Origin: Streptomyces anulatus
Lineage (GTDB): Bacteria; Actinomycetota; Actinomycetes; Streptomycetales; Streptomycetaceae
Direction of reading: 5' to 3'
DNA: 64,000 nucleotides
NCBI RefSeq assembly: GCF_000721175.1
Contig: NZ_JOEZ01000001.1
Location: 248,001-312,000 of the forward strand
Shown: positions 41,873 to 52,693 of the stretch, one piece after another
How the letters are laid out: each line of letters opens with the position of its first letter
How positions within the stretch are numbered: position 1 is the stretch's first letter
Translations under genes and position numbers: made by a program
Notes under the pieces: model-generated
Seen by the model: the letters and a program-made list of their open reading frames with translations, nothing else
Told to the model about the DNA's origin: nothing
Database searches by the model: none

Positions 41873-42310
41873 ATGCGCGAGTCGGTTCAAGCAGAGGTCA
41901 TGATGAGCTTCCTCGTCTCCGAGGAGCTCTCGTTCCGTATTCCGGTGGAGCTCCGGTACGAGGTCGGCGATCCGTACGCCATCCGGATGACGTTCCACCT
42001 GCCCGGCGACGCCCCTGTGACCTGGGCGTTCGGCCGCGAACTGCTGCTGGACGGGCTCAACAGCCCGAGCGGCGACGGAGATGTGCACATCGGCCCGACC
42101 GAGCCCGAGGGCCTCGGCGATGTGCACATCCGGCTCCAGGTCGGCGCGGACCGTGCGCTGTTCCGGGCGGGTACGGCGCCACTGGTGGCGTTTCTCGACC
42201 GGACGGACAAGCTCGTGCCGCTCGGTCAGGAGCACACGCTGGGAGACTTCGACGGGAACCTGGAGGATGCGCTCGGCCGCATCCTCGCCGAGGAGCAGAA
42301 CGCCGGCTGA
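41873..42310 (+). CDS. ssgA: Sporulation-specific cell division regulator SsgA
   Basis: A SsgA-like protein of 145 residues from the ATG at 41873, matching the length I recall for S. griseus SsgA. An internal ATG at 41903 (MSFLVSEELSFRIPVELRY) with AGAGG five bases upstream gives 135 residues, as in other species. Conserved segments are LPGDAPVTWAFGRELL, GDGDVHIGP and GTAPLVAFLDRTDKLVPLGQ. It promotes septum formation during sporulation and submerged growth. It has ssgR upstream and an AdpA box in front. Confidence 0.95.
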   Translation: MRESVQAEVMMSFLVSEELSFRIPVELRYEVGDPYAIRMTFHLPGDAPVTWAFGRELLLDGLNSPSGDGDVHIGPTEPEGLGDVHIRLQVGADRALFRAGTAPLVAFLDRTDKLVPLGQEHTLGDFDGNLEDALGRILAEEQNAG

Positions 42311-42331
42311 CCGGGTGTACCCGGCAGCCCG

Positions 42332-43678
42332 TCATCCCTTCCTGCGACGACGACCCCGGCCGCCCCGAGCGGGCGCGGCCGTAGCCGCCTGTGCGCCGAC
42401 GGACCCCGGACGGTCCGCGGAGACGACCAGCGCGGCGAGCACCGTGGTCACCGGCACCGAGGCGACCAGGCCGATCGACCCGACCAGCGTGCGGACGATC
42501 TCCTCGGCGACCAGCTCGCTGTTGGCCACCGTCCCCACACTGCTCTGGGCGATGGAGAAGAGCAGCAGCAACGGCAGCGCCGCGCCCGCGTACGCCAGCA
42601 CCAGGGTGTTGACCACCGAGGCGATGTGGTCCCTTCCGATCCGGATACCTGCCCGGTACAGCCCCTTCCAACCCATCTGCGGGTCCGCCTGGTGCAGTTC
42701 CCAGACGGCGGAGGTCTGGGTGACCGTCACATCGTCGAGGACCCCGAGCGAACCGATGATGACGCCGGCCAGCAGCAGACCGCTCATGTCGATGTCCGGA
42801 TAGAGGCCGTGGATGAGGCCGGTGTTGTCGTCGGTGTTGCCGCTCAGGCTCGCCCAGCCGATGAACAGGGAGCCCAGCAGCCCGATCAGCAGGAGCGAGA
42901 TCAGTGTGCCGACGACCGCGACAGAGGTACGGGCTGTCACCCCGTGGCACAGATAGAGGGCCGCGAGCATGATCGCGCTGGCCCCGATCACCGCCACGAC
43001 CAGCGGATTCGAGCCCTGCAGGATCGCCGGCAGGATGAACAGGGTCAGCACGGCGAACGACACGACCAGTGCCACCAGCGCCATCACCCCGCGGAGCCTG
43101 CCCACCGCGACCACCGCCAGCGCGAAGATCGCGGCCAGCAGCGCCATCGGCAGCTTCCGGTCCACGTCGGTCACGGAGTACTGGAGGTCGCGCGGCGCGT
43201 CGGGGGCGTACGCCACGACCACGCCCTGCCCCTCCTTCAACTGCCGGGGCGCGTCCGGCTGGACCACCTCGACGAACTCGCGGCCCTTGTCGTCGCCGCT
43301 GGTCACCTCGATGGTGGCCTTCGCGCACTCCCCCTCCTGCTCGTTGACGGCCTCCCGGCCCGAGGGGGTGGAGGTGTCGCCGGTCGGCGGCACCTGCGCG
43401 GCGTTGACGTCCGCGCAGTCGACCTTGTCGACCTGGACGACCTTGCCGTCCTGGGTCTGCCGGTCGAATCCGACGCCGGTGCGCTCGTGGTCGGGTGCGC
43501 CGCCGGGCCAGAACGCGATCAGGCCGACGACGACCGCCGTCGCGAAGGGGATCAGCACCGCGGCGATGACCTTGCGCAGGTGCCGGGAGACCGGGGCGGC
43601 CGGTCCGTGGTTGTGGCTGTGGCCGTGGTGGTGGCCCTGGGACGGCGGGGGAACGGGGTCGTTTTGGGGGGAGGTCAC
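42332..43678 (-). CDS. YibE/F family membrane protein
   Basis: A 448-residue integral membrane protein. The N-terminus is histidine rich (HHHGHSHNHG near residue 20), followed by one helix, a soluble domain to about 170 and about seven C-terminal helices containing DDVTVTQTSAVWELHQADP and NTLVLAYAGAALPLLLLF, typical of YibE/F proteins. Function is unknown; the histidine cluster could bind metal. The GTG at 43678 has GATGAT six bases upstream (leaderless pattern). Convergent with ssgA. Confidence 0.87.
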   Translation of the reverse strand: MTSPQNDPVPPPSQGHHHGHSHNHGPAAPVSRHLRKVIAAVLIPFATAVVVGLIAFWPGGAPDHERTGVGFDRQTQDGKVVQVDKVDCADVNAAQVPPTGDTSTPSGREAVNEQEGECAKATIEVTSGDDKGREFVEVVQPDAPRQLKEGQGVVVAYAPDAPRDLQYSVTDVDRKLPMALLAAIFALAVVAVGRLRGVMALVALVVSFAVLTLFILPAILQGSNPLVVAVIGASAIMLAALYLCHGVTARTSVAVVGTLISLLLIGLLGSLFIGWASLSGNTDDNTGLIHGLYPDIDMSGLLLAGVIIGSLGVLDDVTVTQTSAVWELHQADPQMGWKGLYRAGIRIGRDHIASVVNTLVLAYAGAALPLLLLFSIAQSSVGTVANSELVAEEIVRTLVGSIGLVASVPVTTVLAALVVSADRPGSVGAQAATAAPARGGRGRRRRKG

Positions 43679-43755
43679 GGGGCGATCATCGCAAGAACAG
43701 GAGGGCCCTCTGGTCAGCTCGCCGGAAAGGACGCTAGCGTGGAGGCACCTTTGCA

Positions 43756-45710
<1,955 letters not shown>

Positions 45711-45718
45711 CCTGCCCC

Positions 45719-45742
45719 GACCGCCGGTCCGTCCCGGCGGTC
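45719..45742. terminator. Terminator after thiC
   Basis: A 9-bp stem (45719-45727 with 45734-45742), starting 9 bp after the thiC stop and shared with the convergent NTF2-like gene. Confidence 0.7.
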
Positions 45743-45747
45743 GGCTC

Positions 45748-46251
45748 CTACCGGACAGATGCGGGCCCGGCGGCCGGGCCCGCCTGCTCCGGGGACGCGG
45801 CGGCCGGCCCGTCCGCCTGCTCCGTGACCGCGTCCGCCGGGCCCGCCGGGTCCGGGTCGTCCGCCGTGCCGAACGGGTTGTCGATGACATAGCGCCAGAG
45901 CCCGTCGGATCCCCGGCGGGCCACGTCCGTCGCCGTGCCCGCGATCCGGACCTGGCCGCCGTGTGCCGCCCTGCCTTCCACCACCCAGTCCACGATCAGG
46001 AGCGCCAGGTCGCCGGAGACGTAGGTGTGGCGAGGAGTCACCCGGATGGGGACGCGCAGCGCGAGGAAGTCCCGGTGGGCCGGCAGTCGGCCGGGGCCGG
46101 CCGTGGGATGGCCGGGCCGGGGGACGAACAGCGCGTCGGCCTCGTACAGCCGGTCGACGCACTCGGGGTCGAAGGTGTTGAACGCCCGCTCCAGGACGTA
46201 CGGATGCTCGGCGGCGACGGTGGTCGGATGCACACTGGTGGAATGCGTCAT
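45748..46251 (-). CDS. NTF2-like (SnoaL/DUF4440) protein
   Basis: A 167-residue protein with a cone-shaped NTF2-like fold (VLERAFNTFDPECVDRLYEA, LLIVDWVVEG, GLWRYVIDNPFG) and an alanine/proline-rich tail. Such domains bind small molecules or act as ketosteroid-isomerase-like enzymes; no activity is assignable. Its ATG overlaps antisense with the start of the divergent HxlR gene (ATGCGTCAT at 46243-46251), pointing to tight co-regulation. Confidence 0.85.
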   Translation of the reverse strand: MTHSTSVHPTTVAAEHPYVLERAFNTFDPECVDRLYEADALFVPRPGHPTAGPGRLPAHRDFLALRVPIRVTPRHTYVSGDLALLIVDWVVEGRAAHGGQVRIAGTATDVARRGSDGLWRYVIDNPFGTADDPDPAGPADAVTEQADGPAAASPEQAGPAAGPASVR

Positions 46252-46707
46252 GCCGTCAGTGAACCGCCCGATGACGAGAGTCACCCAACGGAAACCCACG
46301 CGGACCACGGCCAGGAACTGACACCGACCGCCCGTGGCCGCACGTCCCGTCCCGAGCCGGACTGTCCGGTCGAGGTGGCCCTGGCCGCGGTGTCGGGCCG
46401 CTGGACCACGCTCGTGCTGCGCGAACTCATGGGCGGTCCGCTCGGGTTCTCCGAGCTGAGGGAACGGCTGCCGGAGCTGTCGGCGAAGGTTCTCAGCCAG
46501 CGGCTCCGTGAACTGCGTGAGCGCGGCCTGCTGTCGGTGGAGCGCCGGCGCGGATTTCCCGTACGTACCCGCTACACCCTGACCGGAGGCGGCCGGGCAC
46601 TCCGGCCGCTGCTGATCGAGCTCTACGCGACGGGCGAGGCCCTCCTGACCGCGGGGCCGTCCGCGGCCGGCCGGCCGCAGGCGCGAACACGCAGCACAGA
46701 GGCCTGA
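46243..46707 (+). CDS. HxlR-family transcriptional regulator
   Basis: A 154-residue protein whose winged-helix HxlR domain spans about 45-135 (DCPVEVALAAVSGRWTTLVL, then MGGPLGFSELRERLPELSAK). The N-terminal 40 residues are polar and variable. It probably regulates the divergent NTF2-like gene with which it shares a nine-base antisense overlap at the start codons. ATG 46228 is an alternative in-frame start; neither start has a clear ribosome binding site. Confidence 0.88.
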   Translation: MRHAVSEPPDDESHPTETHADHGQELTPTARGRTSRPEPDCPVEVALAAVSGRWTTLVLRELMGGPLGFSELRERLPELSAKVLSQRLRELRERGLLSVERRRGFPVRTRYTLTGGGRALRPLLIELYATGEALLTAGPSAAGRPQARTRSTEA

Positions 46708-46948
46708 TCCGGCAGGCAGCCCGTGGGTGTTTCATGGCTTACGAGGCAACTCCAGCTAATTCGTGGGTGTTTGCCATGGTTGGCCGCCTTGTTAAGCGAC
46801 AGTATGGACACGGTCGTGTGGCAGCTGTATGTACGTTTGGCCCCCAGCTCACCTGCGCTTGACCCTTTGCTTATCTGTGGCTTACTTTCCGGCTTGCCTG
46901 GCTGAAATTGGTGTGCCCTCGGAACGGGGGCCCGGGGAGGGAATCACA

Positions 46949-47305
46949 GTGAACTGGTACCTGGACGTACTCAAGAACTACGCAGGCTTCAGCGGACGCG
47001 CGCGCCGCAAGGAGTACTGGATGTTCGTGCTCTTCAACTTCATCATCGCCCTGGTGCTGTCGGCCCTCGGCATGGCGATCGACACGCAGATCCCGTACTT
47101 CCTCTACCTCGCCGCGGTCATCGTCCCGTCGCTGGCGGTCATGGTGCGGCGGCTGCACGACACCGGCCGCTCGGGCTGGTGGTTCTTCATCTCGTTCGTC
47201 CCGCTGGTCGGCGGCATCATCCTGCTCGTCTTCCTCGCCTCGGAGGGCAAGCCGGAGACGAACCAGTACGGCGTCAACCCGAAGCTGGCCCCGCAGGCCG
47301 TCTGA
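46949..47305 (+). CDS. DUF805 membrane protein
   Basis: A 118-residue protein beginning VNWYLDVLKNYAGFSGRARR, followed by KEYWMFVLFNFI and several hydrophobic segments with RRLHDTGRSGWWFFI, the full DUF805 signature. Function unknown. GGGGAGGGAATCACA precedes the GTG start. The 240 bp upstream contain no gene but hold two copies of CGTGGGTGTTT. Confidence 0.93.
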   Translation: MNWYLDVLKNYAGFSGRARRKEYWMFVLFNFIIALVLSALGMAIDTQIPYFLYLAAVIVPSLAVMVRRLHDTGRSGWWFFISFVPLVGGIILLVFLASEGKPETNQYGVNPKLAPQAV

Positions 47306-47311
47306 TCCACC

Positions 47312-47330
47312 GCTCCGGTTGTTCCGGAGC
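47312..47330 (+). terminator. Short terminator after the DUF805 gene
   Basis: GCTCCGG and its complement around TTGTT, 7 bp after the stop. Confidence 0.5.
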
Positions 47331-47425
47331 ATCCCCCGGGCCGGGCGCGGCACTTGCCGCCCCGGCCCGCGGTGTGTCCGGGACCAGGCCCCTTGGCCGA
47401 AACCGGAGGCCGAGGTCCGCCGGTT

Positions 47426-48250
47426 TCACTCCGGCCGGTGCTCCGGGCCGCCGAAGTCCGGGCTGGTGAAGTCGGGGCTGGTGAAGGTCGGCCGGGGGCC
47501 GGCCGCCGGACCGTCGTCCGGGCCGGAGAAGTCCGGCCTGCTGTAGCCCATCTTCGGGATGCGGTTGGGCGAACGGTGCGGGGTCCGCGCGGCGGGCCCC
47601 GCGGTGGGGTCGGCCAGTGCGTCCCGGAGGAACGGGAGGATGCCGCGCTCCAGCAGGGCGTGGCGCCAGGCCTCCCTGGCTCGCGCGACCTCTTCAGGGA
47701 GCTCCTGCTCCTCGCTCTCGGCGGCCAGGGACGTCGTGCCGTTGCGGAGCGCGGTGACGAGCAGTCCGACGGCCGCGACCAGGATCGCGGCGGCGGCGAC
47801 CGCGGCGAAGAACCACCCGGCCGCGACCATCGAGTTGCCGAAGGCCACCGACGGGCTGACCGCCTTCAGCAGGTAGCCGACGAGCAGGAAGATGACGGCC
47901 GCGGTGCCGGCGAGCAGCGGGGTCAGGACCGCGATGACCGCCCCTATGCCGGCCCCCGCTCCGGCCGCCGTGCTCCACGGCCCGTCGACGGCCGGGGTGC
48001 CCTCGGTTCCCTCGGCGGCCGCCGCCCGGCGCAGCTCGCCCCGGGCCTTGACGTAGTGCTCGTACTCGGTGGCCGCGGCAGCGGTGATCAGCGCCGTGGC
48101 GCTGAGCGCCATCGTGCGCAGCTGTTCTGTGTTGAGCCGGTCCCCGACGCCCTCCAGGTCCGGGCGTTCGTGAGCGTGGCGCAGTGCGTCGCCCAGGATC
48201 CGCTCGTACTCGGGTCCGTCCTCGGCCAGCAGGTGCGGAGCGCTTGTCAT
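47426..48250 (-). CDS. Hypothetical membrane protein
   Basis: A 274-residue protein with a helical N-terminal region (YERILGDALRHAHERPDLEG), two membrane helices at about 90-160 and a cytoplasmic tail. The tail has a helix (ALLERGILPFLRDALADP) and then a low-complexity SPDF repeat. ATG 48250 follows GGGGGATG; ATG 48256 is two codons earlier. I recognise no family. Confidence 0.7.
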   Translation of the reverse strand: MTSAPHLLAEDGPEYERILGDALRHAHERPDLEGVGDRLNTEQLRTMALSATALITAAAATEYEHYVKARGELRRAAAAEGTEGTPAVDGPWSTAAGAGAGIGAVIAVLTPLLAGTAAVIFLLVGYLLKAVSPSVAFGNSMVAAGWFFAAVAAAAILVAAVGLLVTALRNGTTSLAAESEEQELPEEVARAREAWRHALLERGILPFLRDALADPTAGPAARTPHRSPNRIPKMGYSRPDFSGPDDGPAAGPRPTFTSPDFTSPDFGGPEHRPE

Positions 48251-48447
48251 CTGCATCCCCCGATGCTCCGTCGGTGCCCGGCTGCCCGCGTGGACCGGAC
48301 GATCGGGCGGAAACGGAGGAGAGCCTGCCACTGATACGCCGATGGTAGAGCGCTCACGGCACGGGGTGACAGGGTGTTTCCAGAATTGGGCCCGGTGATC
48401 GGCGAGGTCGGCGCAGGCGGAACCTGAAGCGTCTTCCCCGCCGACGG

Positions 48448-49635
48448 TCAGTCATGCAGCGGGAGTTGGACCACCAGCAGCTTTCCGGCCATGGTCACTC
48501 CGCCGTCCATGGCGATGGCGAGGCCGTCCGCGTACACGTGCGGTCCGTTGACCACGGGCCCCGAGCCGTCCTCGCCCTCTTCCGTGCCGACCTCGCCCAG
48601 GAGGTACGGAATGGGGCTGTGACCATGGACGACGCGCTGTCCGCCGTACGTCGCCATCAGATCGCGCACCGCGTCGGCGCCGCCCTCGTCCCGGAAGGCG
48701 AACCGCTTGGTGAGCTTGCGGAAGAGGTCCCAGCACTCGTCGGCATCGTTACGCGTGAGAATGGCCGTGATCGTGTCGTTGACGTCCTCGATGGTGGACC
48801 CGTAGTCGAGGTAGGCCGTCGTGTCGGAGTGCATCAGCAGATGCCCGTCCTCCTCGACGACCGCGTCGAGCCGGGACATCCACTGGAGGTGGACGTCCTG
48901 GAGGCGCTCCATGTCGGCCTTCTGGCCGCCGTTGAGCAGCCAGGCGGCCTGGAAGGTGGCGGTTCCCGCCCCGGAGTTGACGGGGGTGTCGGCGAACCGC
49001 TTGGCGCCGAGCAGCAGCAGCTCGTGGTTGCCCATCAGGGCCTTGCAGTAGCCGCCGGCCGCCGCCGCCTCGGCGGAGAGCCGCATGACGAGGTCGATGA
49101 CCCCGATGCCGTCGGGGCCGCGGTCGGTGAAGTCGCCCAGGAACCACAGCCGGGCGTTGCCCGCGGCCCAGTTCCCGTCGGCGTCGATGAGTCCCTGCTC
49201 GCCGAGGGCGGCCAGCAGCTCGCTCAGATAGCCGTGGACGTCGCCGACGACGAAGAGCGGGCCGAGCCCGTCCTCGGAGACGGGGGCGGCGGGCTCGGGA
49301 ACGGTCTGCACCTGGACCGTGTCGCCGCGACGGATGACCGGGAGGTCCCGCTCGGTCGGTGTGTAGCCCTCCGGCTGCTCGTCGCCCACGGCGGCGTTGC
49401 CGGGATGCGGCAGCGGGGGCGGCGCGGGAGCCCGCGGCGGCACGGAAGCGCCCGGCGCCGGTGGTGCGGAAGCGCCCGGCGCCGGAGGGTTCGGTTCCGG
49501 CGCCCGGGGCGGCACCGGCGAAGGAGGTGCCACCTGTGCCGGCGGTGGCACGGGTGTCTGCGCATACGGCGGAACCCGGAAGTCACGCAACGTCGCCGTC
49601 CGCACCACGGGTTCCTGACCGGCCCCCTGAGTCAT
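48448..49635 (-). CDS. Metallophosphoesterase (calcineurin-like)
   Basis: A 395-residue protein. A proline-rich N-terminal 100 residues precede a PPP-type phosphoesterase domain with GDVHG, GDFTDRG, GNHE and HGHS, the complete dinuclear metal site. It may act as a protein phosphatase or diadenosine tetraphosphatase. GGAGGGG precedes the ATG at 49635. Confidence 0.92.
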   Translation of the reverse strand: MTQGAGQEPVVRTATLRDFRVPPYAQTPVPPPAQVAPPSPVPPRAPEPNPPAPGASAPPAPGASVPPRAPAPPPLPHPGNAAVGDEQPEGYTPTERDLPVIRRGDTVQVQTVPEPAAPVSEDGLGPLFVVGDVHGYLSELLAALGEQGLIDADGNWAAGNARLWFLGDFTDRGPDGIGVIDLVMRLSAEAAAAGGYCKALMGNHELLLLGAKRFADTPVNSGAGTATFQAAWLLNGGQKADMERLQDVHLQWMSRLDAVVEEDGHLLMHSDTTAYLDYGSTIEDVNDTITAILTRNDADECWDLFRKLTKRFAFRDEGGADAVRDLMATYGGQRVVHGHSPIPYLLGEVGTEEGEDGSGPVVNGPHVYADGLAIAMDGGVTMAGKLLVVQLPLHD

Positions 49636-49809
49636 CGACCCCTCCACCACCGTCGCGCCGCCGTACACCTGACGGGCCCTGCCTGGTAGAGGTGGTCCGC
49701 GGTGTCGTGCGCCCATCATAGGAATGCGGATCGATATGTGTGACGCACCAGGGGTGGTGAATCCGGGCGCACGTACGGTTCACCGGCCGATTGGTCCGAA
49801 AAGAGCCGA

Positions 49810-50922
49810 TCAATCCCTGCTGGGGGAGCGCGGCGCGTTGACCGTGGTGCGTGGTGGACGGCGTTGCGATGAGGTTCGGACGATGAGCTCCGTCGGTATG
49901 ACCTGTTCCACGGGCCCGTCGTGTTCGACCCCTTCGATGGCGTCGATGAGGAGCTGGACGACGGCCGTGCCGATGCGGCGGGGCTTCAGCGAGAGCGTCG
50001 TGATGGGCGGCTCGGTGGCCGCGTACACGGTGGACTCGCTGCAGCAGACCAGCAGCAGGTCATCGGGGACCCGCAGCCCGTAGCGGCGGGCCGCCGCGAG
50101 GAGATCGGTCCCGTTGGGGTCGAAGAGCCCGTAGACCGCGTCGGGGCGGTCCGGGCGGGCGAGCAGCCGGTCGGCGGCGACCGCCCCCGCGCAGGGGTCG
50201 TGGGCCGGGTAGGACTCGTAGACGGGGTCCTGGCCGACCCGCTCGCACCAGTGGAGGTAGGCGGTGGTGGACAGCCGGGTGTACGTGTCGGTGGTGTTGC
50301 CGGTCAGCAGGCCGATGCGGCGGGCTCCGGCGGCGGCGAGATGGTCGAGGAGGTCGAGCACGGCGGCCCGGTGGTCGTTGTCGACCCAGGCGGTGACGGG
50401 GAGGGTCCCGGCCGGGCGGCCGTCCGAGACGACGGGCAGCCCCTGGCGGACGAGCTCGGTGACGACCGGGTCCTGGTCGGAGGGGTCGATGACGACGGTC
50501 CCGTCGAGCGCGACGTTCGACCAGACGTCGTGCCGGGAGGTGGCGGGGAGGATGACGAGGGCGTAGCCGCGGGCGAGCGCCGCGGAGGTCGCGGCTCTCG
50601 CCATCTCCGCGAAGTACGCGAATTCCGTGAAGGTGAAAGGTTCATTCCCGTACGTGGTCACGGTCAGGCCGATCAGGCCGGACTTGCCCGTACGGAGGGT
50701 TCGGGCCGCGGCGGACGGGCGGTAGCCCAGGCGCTCGGCGACCTCGCGGACATGGCGGCGGGTGGCGTCCGGGAGCCTGCCCTTGCCGTTGAGCGCGTCG
50801 GAGACGGTCGTGATCGAGACTCCGGCCGCGGCGGCCACATCACGGATCCCCGCCCGACCTGGCCGGCCGCTGCGCCGGGGTGTCTCCGTCCGGCTCACCT
50901 GGTGCTTCCCTGCTGCTGTCAT
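49810..50922 (-). CDS. LacI-family transcriptional regulator
   Basis: A 370-residue repressor with a LacI helix-turn-helix (GIRDVAAAAGVSITTVSDAL) at about residues 25-45, a hinge with RPSAAARTLRTGKSG, and a periplasmic-binding-protein-like sugar domain. The ligand and targets are unknown. The ATG at 50922 has TACTAT nine bases upstream and no Shine-Dalgarno sequence. Divergent from hisC across 405 bp. Confidence 0.92.
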   Translation of the reverse strand: MTAAGKHQVSRTETPRRSGRPGRAGIRDVAAAAGVSITTVSDALNGKGRLPDATRRHVREVAERLGYRPSAAARTLRTGKSGLIGLTVTTYGNEPFTFTEFAYFAEMARAATSAALARGYALVILPATSRHDVWSNVALDGTVVIDPSDQDPVVTELVRQGLPVVSDGRPAGTLPVTAWVDNDHRAAVLDLLDHLAAAGARRIGLLTGNTTDTYTRLSTTAYLHWCERVGQDPVYESYPAHDPCAGAVAADRLLARPDRPDAVYGLFDPNGTDLLAAARRYGLRVPDDLLLVCCSESTVYAATEPPITTLSLKPRRIGTAVVQLLIDAIEGVEHDGPVEQVIPTELIVRTSSQRRPPRTTVNAPRSPSRD

Positions 50923-51327
50923 GGCGAGCCGATAGTAGGGCTCCGAGGGGTGGTCGGTCCGGTCGCATATGCGCACGTTGGCAGGCACGTTTCTGCAAGG
51001 TCGCTGCCCATCAAATTCCTCTCAATGCAAGAGAGTTGGGCATTCCTGCATGCGGGTTTCAGGTGCTGAAGGCGGGCAGCCTGCTGAATGTGCGATGTCT
51101 CGAAGAGGTCTCAACTCACTACTTCGAGGGACGCGCGCCACGGCGCGAGCCACCGGCGCGCGCCGGAACGGGAAGCACTACCCCGGGCGGAGCCCCCGGA
51201 CCGGCCCCGTGCGAGGTCCCATTCCCGGGCACTGCGGTCGATTTCCCGCTCGGGCCATTCGCAGCGGGGCCCAATCCTCATAAGGTGTGCAGTATTGCTG
51301 TGAACGGACGGTCGAGGAGGACCTGCG
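50923..51327. other. 405-bp intergenic region between lacI-type gene and hisC
   Basis: No gene is seen. The left half has a short stem CTCTC...GAGAG at about 51017-51033 and several TGCAAG/TGCATG words. The right end carries the hisC ribosome binding site GAGGAGG. It is long enough to hold both promoters and operator sites. Confidence 0.5.
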
Positions 51328-52407
51328 GTGAGCGAGACGAGCCCCAAGCTGCGCGCCGAGCTGGACGGCGTTCCCGCCTATGTGCCGGGGAAGCCGGCGG
51401 CGGCCGGCGGACCGGTCGCGTACAAGCTGTCCTCCAACGAGAATCCCTATCCGCCGCTGCCGGGGGTGCTGGAGTCGGCCCTCGCCGCGGCGGGGACCTT
51501 CAACCGCTACCCGGACATGGCGTGCACCGGCCTGATGAACGAGCTGGCCGACCGTTTCGGTGTGCCGCTCTCGCATCTCGCCACCGGCACCGGGTCGGTG
51601 GGCGTGGCCCAGCAGCTGCTCCAGGCCACCTCCGGACCCGGCGACGAGGTCATCTACGCCTGGCGGTCCTTCGAGGCGTACCCGATCATCACCCAGGTCA
51701 GCGGCGCGACCTCGGTCAAGGTCCCGCTGACCGACGGCGACGTGCACGACCTCGACGCGATGGCGGACGCGATCACCGACCGGACCAGGCTGATCTTCGT
51801 CTGCAACCCCAACAACCCCACCGGCACGGTGGTCCGCCGGGCGGAGCTGGAACGGTTCCTCGACCGGGTGCCGAGCGATGTGCTGGTGGTACTCGACGAG
51901 GCGTACAAGGAGTTCATCCGTGACGCCGATGTGCCGGACGGCATCGAGATCTATCGGGACCGGCCCAATGTGGCGGTGCTGCGGACCTTCTCGAAGGCGT
52001 ACGGCCTGGCCGGCCTGCGGGTCGGTTTCGCGGTGGCCCACGAACCGGTGGCCGCCGCGCTGCGCAAGACCGCCGTCCCCTTCGGTGTGAGCCAGCTCGC
52101 CCAGGACGCGGCGGTGGCCTCGCTCCGCGCGGAGGACGAGCTGCTGGGCCGGGTCGGCTCGCTGGTCGCCGAGCGCACCCGGGTGAGCGCGGAGCTGGTG
52201 CGCCAGGGCTGGACGGTGCCGGAGTCGCACGCGAACTTCGTCTGGCTGCGGCTCGGCGAGCGGACCGTCGACTTCGCGCGGGCCTGTGAGCGGGCCGGGG
52301 TGGTCGTGCGGCCGTTCGCGGGCGAGGGCGTGCGGGTCTCGATCGGCGAGGACGAGGGCAACGACCTGTTCCTGAAGGCGGCGGAGGCGTTCCGCGCCGA
52401 GCTGTAG
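51328..52407 (+). CDS. hisC: Histidinol-phosphate aminotransferase
   Basis: A 359-residue fold-type I aminotransferase with [41 protein letters not shown] and the PLP-lysine segment [16 protein letters not shown]. It transaminates imidazole acetol phosphate in histidine synthesis, although this stand-alone copy may instead serve phenylalanine. GTG start with GAGGAGG upstream; strong terminator downstream. Confidence 0.9.
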   Translation: MSETSPKLRAELDGVPAYVPGKPAAAGGPVAYKLSSNENPYPPLPGVLESALAAAGTFNRYPDMACTGLMNELADRFGVPLSHLATGTGSVGVAQQLLQATSGPGDEVIYAWRSFEAYPIITQVSGATSVKVPLTDGDVHDLDAMADAITDRTRLIFVCNPNNPTGTVVRRAELERFLDRVPSDVLVVLDEAYKEFIRDADVPDGIEIYRDRPNVAVLRTFSKAYGLAGLRVGFAVAHEPVAAALRKTAVPFGVSQLAQDAAVASLRAEDELLGRVGSLVAERTRVSAELVRQGWTVPESHANFVWLRLGERTVDFARACERAGVVVRPFAGEGVRVSIGEDEGNDLFLKAAEAFRAEL

Positions 52408-52458
52408 AGCCTCCGCTCACCTGCAGCGCCGCCGCGCCGCGGCACCTGTACGACCGGG

Positions 52459-52493
52459 GGGCCCCGGACCTCGGACGACGAGGTCCGGGGCCC
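52459..52493 (+). terminator. Terminator after hisC
   Basis: A 15-bp perfect stem (52459-52473 with 52479-52493) and 5-nt loop, about 50 bp after the hisC stop. Confidence 0.88.
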
Positions 52494-52592
52494 TTTGCGT
52501 GGGCGGCGGGGGGCTCGTCACGCGGGGCGGGGCCGAAAAGGGGTACCCCCGGCGAAGGCTCCGAAAGTGTGTGCGTCATAATTGCTTGTGAA

Positions 52593-52608
52593 TGTGAACG
52601 CGTTCACA
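52593..52608. promoter_or_regulatory. Rex operator upstream of cydA
   Basis: TGTGAACGCGTTCACA, a perfect 16-bp palindrome identical to the Rex operator form of Streptomyces cyd promoters. It lies 85 bp before cydA. Rex leaves the site when NADH rises, derepressing the bd oxidase genes under oxygen limitation. Confidence 0.93.
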
Positions 52609-52693
52609 AGCGTGCCCTGCTTCCTCCCGTGATCGGTCGGATCAAAGGGGCATAGTGCCGGTGTGACCACGGCGATGTAAGGAGACTGACGAC

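Noticed and set aside
46725..46740. GTGTTTCATGGCTTAC upstream of the DUF805 gene
   Set aside because: Shares only GTTTCA with parS and has no dyad.
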